From Lentisphaerota bacterium (lineage in GTDB: Bacteria > Verrucomicrobiota > Kiritimatiellia > RFP12 > JAAYLN01): 8,038 nucleotides of DNA. Positions 1-5,958 of the stretch are shown piece by piece (the stretch's first letter is position 1; the number at the start of each line of letters is the position of its first letter). The notes below the pieces were generated by a model. It worked only from the letters and a program-made list of their open reading frames with translations, had not been told where the DNA came from and made no database searches. Position numbers and translations under genes: made by a program. The stretch is from positions 1 to 8,038 of the forward strand of contig JAAYZJ010000211.1 of the NCBI GenBank assembly GCA_012514915.1. Reading direction: 5' to 3'.

Positions 1-1019
1 AGAACCTGGGCCTTGGTCGTCCGCTGCATGTCGGTGACCTCCTCCGGGCGCTCGTCGATCAGCAGGACGATCAGGTGGGCGTCGGGATGGTTGGCCGAGA
101 TCGAATTGGCGATTTTCTGGAGCAGCACAGTCTTGCCCGTGCGCGGCGGCGCCACGATCAGGCCCCGCTGCCCCATGCCGATCGGCGTGAAGATGTTCAT
201 CACGCGCATGGCGACCTCCTCGGGATTGACCTCGAGGTTCAGGCGGCGGTCCGGGAACAGCGGCGTCAGATTCTCGAACGGTACACAGCGCCGCGCCTCG
301 GCGGCGGGCTTGCCGTTGATCGTGTCGACGCACGAGAGGGCGAAGAATTTCTCCTTGCCCCGCTCGTTGCGCTCGCCGCGCTCGCGCGGGTCGCGGATGA
401 CCCCCTCGACGAAATCGCCCGTGCGCATCCCGAAACGGCGCACCTGCGACGGCGCCACGTAGACATCCTCGGGACACGGCAGGTAGCTGGCGCGCGGCGA
501 GCGGAGGAAGCCGAAGCCGTCGGAGATAATCTCGAGCACGCCGTTGGTGTGGACCGTGCCGCCGCGGCGCATGTAGTTGCGCATGAACTCGACGATCAGC
601 TCGTGCTTGCGCAGCGAGGCGATCTCCTCGGGGTTGAGCAGCCCCTCGAGCATGGTGTGGATTTCCGGCAGTTCCTTCTTCTGCAGATCGGCTAGATGGA
701 GGGGCGGGAGCTGGACCCGCGGCTGCTGGTCGTCTTCCGCCGGCGGCTCGGGACGGTCGGGAGCACCTTCCGCGCCAGGCATGTTCCGGGGTCGATCCTG
801 TCCCGGCTGCCGCCGCTCGGGCCGCCGCTCGTGGTGGCGCCGCCCGCGGTTCCGGGCGAAGCGGTTCCAGCGCTCGCTCTTCGAGGAGGCCTGTCCCTCG
901 TCGCCAGGGCCGCCGCCACGTGGCGCGGCGGCCCCGTCGGGACGGCCGCGGTCACCCGTCGGGGCCGGCTGCCCCGCCCCGGAGGGCGCGGCGGGTTCCA
1001 TTTTGTTCTCGTCAGTCAT
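1..1019 (-). CDS. rho: Transcription termination factor Rho (3' end cut by window edge)
   Basis: Rho is the hexameric RNA-dependent ATPase and helicase that binds C-rich nascent RNA and releases transcripts from RNA polymerase. The window holds 339 complete codons and no stop, so roughly the C-terminal half of the ATPase domain lies outside. Residues 1-105 are a disordered Arg/Gly/Pro-rich extension. The Rho N-terminal helical domain follows at about 108-150, then the cold-shock-like RNA-binding domain with VLEIISDGFGFLR at 161-173. The ATPase domain begins near 245 (FENLTP), with Walker A APPRTGKT at 290-297 and Walker B LIVLLIDERPEEVTDM at 316-331. The ATG at 1019 overlaps the coaE TGA as ATGA and follows a GGAGAGGA ribosome-binding sequence (1024-1031), which fixes the start and implies coupled translation. 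E. coli Rho lacks the long extension; other high-GC bacteria have comparable ones. The identification is secure. Confidence 0.97.
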   Translation of the reverse strand, partial: MTDENKMEPAAPSGAGQPAPTGDRGRPDGAAAPRGGGPGDEGQASSKSERWNRFARNRGRRHHERRPERRQPGQDRPRNMPGAEGAPDRPEPPAEDDQQPRVQLPPLHLADLQKKELPEIHTMLEGLLNPEEIASLRKHELIVEFMRNYMRRGGTVHTNGVLEIISDGFGFLRSPRASYLPCPEDVYVAPSQVRRFGMRTGDFVEGVIRDPRERGERNERGKEKFFALSCVDTINGKPAAEARRCVPFENLTPLFPDRRLNLEVNPEEVAMRVMNIFTPIGMGQRGLIVAPPRTGKTVLLQKIANSISANHPDAHLIVLLIDERPEEVTDMQRTTKAQV

Positions 1020-1630
1020 GACTTCCTCTCCAACAGCGCGCGGAACCGCGTCTCCGCCGTCCGCCGCAATTCATCCAAACTTCCATTGTTCCAGATCACC
1101 ACATCGGCACGCCTGGCCTTTTCGGCGCAGGGTAGCTGGGCCTGGACACGCCGCCGTGCCTCGTCATCCGAAAACCCGCGTCCGCGCAGACGCCGGATCT
1201 GCTCGGCCTCGTCGGCGACCACCGCGATCACGGCGTCCCACGGCGGCCCCTCCCATCCCGCCTCGAACAGCAGGGGGATCAAGACCGCCTGAAAGCGGAC
1301 TCCCGCCGGAACCGGTGCCGCCAGCCAGGCGTCGACATGGCGCCTGATGAGCGGATGCAGAATCGCATTGAGCCGGAACCGCTCGTCCGCCGCGGCAAAG
1401 ACCCTTGCCCCCAGCCTGCCCCGGTCGACCGATCCGTCCGGCGCCAGGCACCCGCGGCCGAAGGCGCCCGCGATCGCGTCGACCGCCGCGCCACCCGCCC
1501 GCAGCAGATCATGCCCGACCGCATCGGTGTCCAGCACGAGACCGCCCCACAAGGGCAGCCAGGCGGCCACCGTGCTCTTGCCGCAGGCGATACCGCCCGT
1601 GATGGCGTAGCGTTGGATCGGCACTGTCAT
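1016..1630 (-). CDS. coaE: Dephospho-CoA kinase CoaE
   Basis: CoaE catalyses the last step of coenzyme A synthesis, ATP-dependent phosphorylation of the 3'-hydroxyl of dephospho-CoA, in the cytosol. The 204-residue length is normal for the family. The P-loop is GGIACGKST at 12-20. The acidic motif LDTDAVGHDLL (33-43) corresponds to the family's DAD/H region. LNAILHPLIRR (88-98), IPLLFEAGWE (118-127) and ADVVIWNNGSLDEL (175-188) are the other family landmarks, the last being the usual 'aDvvI.N.gs..el' stretch. The ATG at 1630 starts eight residues before the first conserved strand. No good Shine-Dalgarno sequence precedes it, but an upstream reading frame ends on it as ATGA, so initiation may depend on coupling or be weak. 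The 3' end overlaps rho by four bases. Function is certain; the exact start is likely but not proven. Confidence 0.96.
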   Translation of the reverse strand: MTVPIQRYAITGGIACGKSTVAAWLPLWGGLVLDTDAVGHDLLRAGGAAVDAIAGAFGRGCLAPDGSVDRGRLGARVFAAADERFRLNAILHPLIRRHVDAWLAAPVPAGVRFQAVLIPLLFEAGWEGPPWDAVIAVVADEAEQIRRLRGRGFSDDEARRRVQAQLPCAEKARRADVVIWNNGSLDELRRTAETRFRALLERKS

Positions 1631-1884
1631 TGGGAACGCATTGGATCCGGGTCGACGTCAGGCACGACGCGACCCATCGCGGCACAGCGGAAACCGAGAC
1701 CGCCTGTCCCCGGAATCCCCGCGCCTGCTCCCCTCGGCGGGAGACGCGCGTGGCGCAAAACCAGGACGAGGATGCACGCGAAGGCGACGATCCGGGCAGG
1801 CCAACGCCACGTTTACATCCGTTGCCGAGGCCGGGGTGCCCTCCACCCGGTCGAGATGAACCGGGAGGAGCGGCGCGTGGTCAT
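1627..1884 (-). pseudogene. Possible small membrane-protein frame broken by an in-frame TAA
   Basis: This minus-strand frame opens with an ATG at 1884 that overlaps the secretin TGA as ATGA. It ends with a TGA at 1627 that overlaps the coaE ATG in the same way. It would encode 85 residues but carries a TAA at 1813-1815 (codon 24). Beyond the stop lies PARIVAFACILVLVLRHARL, which looks like a membrane helix with flanking basic residues. The tail ends in VVPDVDPDPMRSQ. Third codon positions are GC-rich throughout. After the TAA there is no ATG or GTG start before the helix; a TTG lies inside it, and an ATG at 1677 would give only a 17-residue tail. Possible explanations are a decayed gene, a base error creating TAA, or chance openness in GC-rich DNA. 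The first 23 codons also overlap a strong hairpin, which argues against coding there. I recognise no family. Confidence 0.25.
1841..1870 (-). terminator. Strong hairpin after the secretin gene, candidate terminator or mRNA 3' stabiliser
   Basis: Read on the minus strand, an 11-base arm (CTCC, T, CCCGGT) is followed by an 8-base loop and the complementary arm (ACCGGG, T, GGAG). The arms pair fully except for one T.T mismatch, with 10 base pairs, 8 of them G-C. It begins 10 bases after the secretin stop codon at 1881. No U-run follows, so it is not a textbook intrinsic terminator. It could pause polymerase, act with Rho, or protect the 3' end of the pilus-like transcript and so separate its level from that of coaE-rho. 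Confidence 0.45.
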
Positions 1885-4817
1885 GGCTGCGTCGCCACCG
1901 GCTGGTTGACGGCCGCGTCGGGTGTCTTGTCCCCGTCCGCCTGCGTTTTCAGCGAGCGTCCGGCGGGATCGACCAGTCTGGCCGTCACGAAAATCAGGAG
2001 ATTGCGCTTCTCGCTCTGCTCGTAGCGGCTGCGGAACAGGCGGCCGATCACCGGAATGTCGCCCAGCAGCGGGATCTTGTCGTCGATCTCGGTCCGCTCC
2101 TCGGTGATCATGCCCCCCATGACGACGGTCGCGCCATTGTAGATCGAGATGCTGGTCGAGATGCTGCGGACCTTGAAGAACGGCTGGCGCATGCTGACGT
2201 GTACGGGTTCCGTCGAACGCGACGAATAGTAGTCGAACCCGTAGTCCTCCCAGGTCGGCTCGGAAATGATCTGGGGATTGAGAACCAGATCGATCATCTG
2301 GCCGTCGGCCGAAACTTCGGGGATGACCTGCAGAATCACGCCCACCTCGCGCATCTCGAACCCGCCCGGCTCGACCATCGGGATGTTCTCCTGCACGTTG
2401 TCGCTGTCGCTGCTCTGCTGCTGGTTCTCGGTGATGTCGTATTCCGTCGGATAGATGTATTCGGTGACCACCTTGATGATCGCCTCCTGGGAGTTCTTGG
2501 TCACCACTTTCGGGGCCGAGAGGAGGTCGGTGTTGGCGCGCTGGCTCAGCATGTGCAGCACGAAGGAGAGTTCCGGATTGGTCAGCACGCTGGCGGCCGA
2601 AATCAGATTGTCGGCCACCGTGGACATGCTGGGATTCACGGGGGTCTCGGCGGTCAGGTAGCGCAGCCCGGTGCTGCCACTGCCGGCGTTGACTTTGATC
2701 CGCTGCTGGGGATTCTTCTGGTTGTGGGCGATCTCCCAGTCGTCCGTCAGCATCCATTCGAAGCCGATCGATTCGAGATCCGTCTGCGAGACCTCGACGA
2801 AGCGCGCCTCGATCTCGATCTGCCGCGGGGTGACGTTCAAGTCCTCGAGGGCCTTCTCGACATCGGCCAGGTTCTCGGGCGTATTGTACACGCGCATCTT
2901 GTTGATGCTGGGAATGTACGAGATCGACGAACCGTCGGGCCATTGCACGCCCATGTCGGCGAACAACTGCTTCCAGTCGATCTGGCCGCTGTCCATCGTG
3001 TCATCCACGGGCGCCAGGAAACCACCGCCCGCCGCCCCCGCATTGCGCTGGCCCGATCCGAGTTCGCGCATCACGCCGGAGGCCCGGTCGCCGATCGACG
3101 GCAGCACGGTGTACGAACGGGTCGTCATGTCGCGGTCGGCCATGTTGACCGGCATGATCATCACCACATTGGAGCGGACGCGGAACTTGAGGCCGGCGAC
3201 GTCCGTGATGATGCGCAGCGCCTCGTAGAGGTTGATGAACCGCGCGGAGAAGGTGATGGGCGGGATGCTTCCCGCGCCGCCGCCGCCGCCGGCGGCGGCG
3301 AAGGGATCATCCACGACCGGCGCGGGCGCGTCCTGGCTGGGAAGCTTGAGCACGAAGCTGACGCCCCGCTGCTCGGGCGGGATCTCCTGACTGTCGAATT
3401 CACGGCTGGCCTGCTCGAAGAATCCGACCACGTCGTTGATGTTCGCGGCCCGGAAGTTGATCTCGGGAACCGTGATGCTCTTCATCTTGCCGACCGTCAG
3501 CTCCTCCATCGTCTTGCCGCTGGCATCGACGATGGCGTCGCCGGTGCGGGGCTGCCCGCCCTCGCCGCGGGTCAACGCGGGGGCGATATCGATGGCGTAT
3601 CGGCGCGGTGTCCAGGCGTCGCGCACATCGCCGATCATGCGGGTGCGCGTCGTGGAGAACTCGCCGGAGGAGACATCATAGGTGCGGTCGGCGACGCGCT
3701 TGAGCATCTGCAAAGCATCCTGGTCGTACGGGTTGTCCTTGAGGATCAACTCGATCTCGTTGCGCGCCAGATCGTACTCGCCGGTGATGTAGAATTCGCG
3801 CGCGCGGGTCAGTTGCCGCTGCACGGCCTCGCGGTTCTTCTGGTAGGCGTTCTCGTTCCACCGCTTGGCGGTCTTGGGGGCTTCGGGCTCGGGGGGATTG
3901 TCGATCTCGTTCTGCAGATCGGCCACGATCTTGGGCGCCTTGGGGTGTCCCTTGTCGCGCGCCTGCCGCGCCAGTTGAATCGCGCGCTCGCGGTCGCCTT
4001 TTTTCCAGAGCACGGTCGCCTGGCGGTAAATGGCCTCGGCCGTGCCGCGGTCGGCCTCGTCGATCGCGGCTTCGTTGCCGGGCCGCTTCGTGATGAATTT
4101 GCCGGCCTCCTCGTACAACCGCTGCGCTTCGGGATAGTTGCCGTCGCGCAGTGCCTTCCGGGCACTCTCCAAGCTTGCGCGTCCATGCGCCTCGAGGGCG
4201 CGGCGCCGCATTTGCTCAAGCGCCTCGATCTCCGACACCAGTTGCGCATTGGCCGCGGCAGGTGATTCCGCCACGGCACCCGGGGCGATATCAGACGGAA
4301 CCGCCGCATCCGCCGTGACGGGGGCAACGTCGACGGTCTCCGGCACCACGGGAGCAGGCGCTTCCACAACGACCTCATCCGCCGCCACGCCGACAACCGG
4401 AAGTTCAGCGGCAGGGGCCGGTTCAACGACCGGCGCAAAAATGGCCCCGAGCGGATCCTCTCCGGCAACGGCGGCTTCGACAACCTCGGCGGCGGGCGCC
4501 TCAACGGCGGCTTCGACAACCTCGGCGGCGGGCGCCTCGACAGCCTCGACAGCCTCGGCGGCGGGCGCCTCAACGGCGGCCTCGACAGCCTCAGCGGCGG
4601 GCGCCTCGACGGCGGCCTCGACAGCCTCGGCGGCGGGCGCCTCAACGGCGGCCTCGACAGCCTCGGCGGCGGGCGCGGCGGGCGCGGGAGCGGCCCCCAG
4701 CCCAAGGAGGTCATCCAGTTCGCCGGCAAGCCCGTCCTGCGCCCGGATGGGCGCGCAGAGGGCAAACACGGCGATAATTGCGGAGTATTTGGACATCCGC
4801 TGTACAACATTCATCAT
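1881..4817 (-). CDS. pilQ: PilQ-like outer-membrane secretin, Amuc_1098-like, with TPR-like N-terminus
   Basis: Secretins form the large gated ring in the outer membrane through which type IV pili or type II secretion substrates pass. Residues 1-27 are a signal peptide (basic start, hydrophobic YSAIIAVFALCA, likely cleavage near IRAQ). Residues 41-190 are an Ala/Pro/Val/Glu linker with tandem repeats. About 200-375 is helical and TPR-like, with EAQRLYEEAGKFI and YDLARNEIELILKDNP. Residues 447-557 resemble a secretin N0/STN-type domain, and MRVYNTPENLADVEKALEDL (641-660) is a typical N-domain end. The secretin domain covers about 663-950: QIEIEARFVEVS, LLSAPKVVTKNSQEA, VGVILQVIPEV, and the signature IPLLGDIPVIGRLFRS followed by LLIFVTARLV. 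At 978 residues it is longer than proteobacterial PilQ (about 700). The AGGAG at 4827-4831, nine bases before the ATG at 4817, supports the start. It is the last gene of the pilus-like set. Secretin identity is firm; the pilus rather than secretion role is inferred from its neighbours. Confidence 0.93.
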   Translation of the reverse strand: MMNVVQRMSKYSAIIAVFALCAPIRAQDGLAGELDDLLGLGAAPAPAAPAAEAVEAAVEAPAAEAVEAAVEAPAAEAVEAAVEAPAAEAVEAVEAPAAEVVEAAVEAPAAEVVEAAVAGEDPLGAIFAPVVEPAPAAELPVVGVAADEVVVEAPAPVVPETVDVAPVTADAAVPSDIAPGAVAESPAAANAQLVSEIEALEQMRRRALEAHGRASLESARKALRDGNYPEAQRLYEEAGKFITKRPGNEAAIDEADRGTAEAIYRQATVLWKKGDRERAIQLARQARDKGHPKAPKIVADLQNEIDNPPEPEAPKTAKRWNENAYQKNREAVQRQLTRAREFYITGEYDLARNEIELILKDNPYDQDALQMLKRVADRTYDVSSGEFSTTRTRMIGDVRDAWTPRRYAIDIAPALTRGEGGQPRTGDAIVDASGKTMEELTVGKMKSITVPEINFRAANINDVVGFFEQASREFDSQEIPPEQRGVSFVLKLPSQDAPAPVVDDPFAAAGGGGGAGSIPPITFSARFINLYEALRIITDVAGLKFRVRSNVVMIMPVNMADRDMTTRSYTVLPSIGDRASGVMRELGSGQRNAGAAGGGFLAPVDDTMDSGQIDWKQLFADMGVQWPDGSSISYIPSINKMRVYNTPENLADVEKALEDLNVTPRQIEIEARFVEVSQTDLESIGFEWMLTDDWEIAHNQKNPQQRIKVNAGSGSTGLRYLTAETPVNPSMSTVADNLISAASVLTNPELSFVLHMLSQRANTDLLSAPKVVTKNSQEAIIKVVTEYIYPTEYDITENQQQSSDSDNVQENIPMVEPGGFEMREVGVILQVIPEVSADGQMIDLVLNPQIISEPTWEDYGFDYYSSRSTEPVHVSMRQPFFKVRSISTSISIYNGATVVMGGMITEERTEIDDKIPLLGDIPVIGRLFRSRYEQSEKRNLLIFVTARLVDPAGRSLKTQADGDKTPDAAVNQPVATQP
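3281..3300. repeat. Perfect 20-base CGG/CCG palindrome inside the secretin gene
   Basis: Ten bases of CGCCGCCGCC are followed directly by their reverse complement. They encode the junction of a short Ala run and a poly-Gly run (secretin residues 507-513), a flexible linker between two N-domain strands. Such trinucleotide palindromes can slip, and they are often poorly sequenced. Confidence 0.8.
4467..4661 (-). repeat. Tandem 36-bp repeats in the secretin linker (12-residue unit)
   Basis: Five copies plus a partial sixth of a 12-codon unit, AVEAAVEAPAAE with V/A variation, encode secretin residues 53-117. The copies are nearly identical in DNA. One copy (residues 89-99) is 33 bases because it lacks one alanine codon. 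All length changes are multiples of three, so the frame survives. The pattern fits repeat expansion by slippage or unequal recombination. The encoded stretch is probably an extended periplasmic spacer between the signal peptide and the TPR-like region. Confidence 0.9.
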
Positions 4818-4826
4818 TGGATTCTT

Positions 4827-4831
4827 CTCCT
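4827..4831 (-). promoter_or_regulatory. Ribosome-binding site of the secretin gene
   Basis: AGGAG on the minus strand lies nine bases before the ATG at 4817. A second ATG follows immediately at 4814, with 12-base spacing, so the first is preferred. Confidence 0.75.
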
Positions 4832-4843
4832 CTGAACGCTAAA

Positions 4844-4864
4844 TTGACCCGTGACAAGGGTTAA
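4844..4864 (-). promoter_or_regulatory. Imperfect inverted repeat in the secretin leader
   Basis: The 70-base gap before the secretin gene contains TTAACCC, seven spacer bases, then GGGTCAA on the minus strand. The arms match at 6 of 7 positions. It sits 13 bases upstream of the AGGAG site. It may be an operator, a weak mRNA hairpin affecting secretin translation, or chance. I see no convincing -35/-10 promoter pair in this gap. Confidence 0.25.
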
Positions 4865-4887
4865 CCGAGGGGCTTGAGACGGGAAGG

Positions 4888-5955
4888 TCACAGTTGGGGA
4901 ATCGTGACATCCACTTCGTCCGCATCGCTCCGTAATACAACAGCCGTGGCCTGATTGTCAACGGAGATTACGCGATACTTCTTGTCGCCGACTTTGAATT
5001 CGCCGTCTCCGGCGACCTCGAACCGGCTTCCATCGAGCGTCTGGACCAACGTGATGCGATAGTCGGCTTCGACGGCGTTCTCATCGAGTTTCAGCTTGAT
5101 CACCTTGTCGCCGCGTCCGATCTCGACCCGTTTATCGATGAAGGTCATGGGTGTTCCCGTGACCGGGCTAACCCGCTTCTCGGACGTTTCGATATACCGC
5201 AAGAGCTTGAACTCGGTCTTTCCAATGGGTTCCCCCTCGAGAACAAAATAGGATGTCGCCTGCTGCCGGCCGCCTTCCCACATGTTGATCTGGCAGCGAT
5301 GTTGTCCGTTGGGCAGCCTCGTCGCCCCCATGAACTTGATGGGCAGGCGCGTGGCCACGATTTTTTCAACCCGGATCAGCCCGAGCAGGTCGGGATGGTT
5401 TTTCGGGTCGGTCGGATCGGTATCGGCCTTGAATTCCGCCAGGTTGTCGAATCCGTCGCCATCGCTGTCCAGGCGGTCATCGGCCGGATCCAGCGGGTTA
5501 AGCCCGTATTTCCGCTCCCAGGCGTCGGGGATCCCCCCGCCATCTCCGTCGTAGCCGGCAACCTCGGTCGGTTCGGCGGGTTGCGCGGTCTGGCAGACCG
5601 GACATTCCGTCGCCGTCCGCGCCAGCAGCGCCAGGCAGTCGCGGTTGGCGCACCAGATCCGCGTCTCGGGGATGAAGAAACCCGCCTGGCGGGTGGAGTC
5701 GATGGGAATGCGGTAGGGGCGGTTCAGGTACGCCAAGGCGTTGGAATAGGCGACCAGGGATATGGACTCCACTTCGGGGTTATCGGGCTTCAGGCTTTCG
5801 ATGCGGTTCGAATACGCCTGCACCTCGGAAACCTCGCGGCTCTTGCCGAGCAGGAGCATCGACAGGGCGCCGACCATGCCGGCCAAGGCCACCAGGGCGA
5901 TCAGCTTGTCGTAGTAGCGCGCCAGCCACGCAACAAAACCATGAGTCGCGGTCAA
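4888..5955 (-). CDS. Pilus-like inner-membrane protein with Cys4 cluster and Ca-type DxDGDG repeats (Amuc_1099-like / PilP-like by position)
   Basis: The 355-residue protein has one membrane helix (about 16-37) after a short N-terminus, so most of it should lie in the periplasm. Residues 102, 107, 118 and 121 are cysteines (C-x4-C-x10-C-x2-C), which resembles a zinc ribbon. Two acidic stretches, YDGDGGGIPDAWE (135-147) and LDSDGDGFDNLAEF (162-175), look like thrombospondin type 3 / EF-hand-like calcium loops. The C-terminus (about 295-355) is beta-rich, with FKVGDKKYRVISVDNQATAVVL, and resembles the PilP/GspC homology region that docks on secretins. Its place directly before the secretin fits that role. 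The start is a TTG at 5955: AGGGAG (5964-5969) lies eight bases upstream, and the first in-frame ATG is codon 27, inside the membrane helix. Only TGA-TCC separates it from the preceding gene, in the same frame. The Amuc_1099 link rests on position; function is inferred. Confidence 0.8.
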   Translation of the reverse strand: MTATHGFVAWLARYYDKLIALVALAGMVGALSMLLLGKSREVSEVQAYSNRIESLKPDNPEVESISLVAYSNALAYLNRPYRIPIDSTRQAGFFIPETRIWCANRDCLALLARTATECPVCQTAQPAEPTEVAGYDGDGGGIPDAWERKYGLNPLDPADDRLDSDGDGFDNLAEFKADTDPTDPKNHPDLLGLIRVEKIVATRLPIKFMGATRLPNGQHRCQINMWEGGRQQATSYFVLEGEPIGKTEFKLLRYIETSEKRVSPVTGTPMTFIDKRVEIGRGDKVIKLKLDENAVEADYRITLVQTLDGSRFEVAGDGEFKVGDKKYRVISVDNQATAVVLRSDADEVDVTIPQL

Positions 5956-5958
5956 GGA

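Noticed and set aside
1721..1750. Short CTCCC/GGGAG stem in the gap as a terminator
   Set aside because: Only five base pairs and no U-run; it is much weaker than the hairpin at 1841-1870.
1658..1846. Minus-strand 62-codon frame in the gap before coaE
   Set aside because: It has Arg/Pro/Ser-rich composition, no ribosome-binding site and no recognisable feature; the competing frame has a plausible membrane helix.
1337..1909. Plus-strand 190-codon frame across coaE and the gap
   Set aside because: It is antisense to a certain coaE gene, and its composition is Arg/Pro/Ala shadow-like.
1813..2943. Minus-strand 376-codon frame overlapping the secretin C-terminal domain
   Set aside because: It is an alternative frame of the conserved secretin domain, with composition like random GC-rich sequence. 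Only its last 23 codons beyond the secretin stop are discussed, as part of the gap frame.
2199..4265. Plus-strand 688-codon open frame opposite the secretin gene
   Set aside because: It is the antisense shadow of a GC-rich coding frame, with His/Asp/Leu/Arg-heavy composition, no domain and no ribosome-binding context. The secretin on the other strand has clear family motifs.
3809..4810. Minus-strand Pro/Arg/Ser-rich 333-codon frame starting at an ATG near the secretin start
   Set aside because: It is a frame-shifted reading of the repeat region (PPPRLSRPP repeats). The secretin frame has the signal peptide and the better-placed ribosome-binding site.
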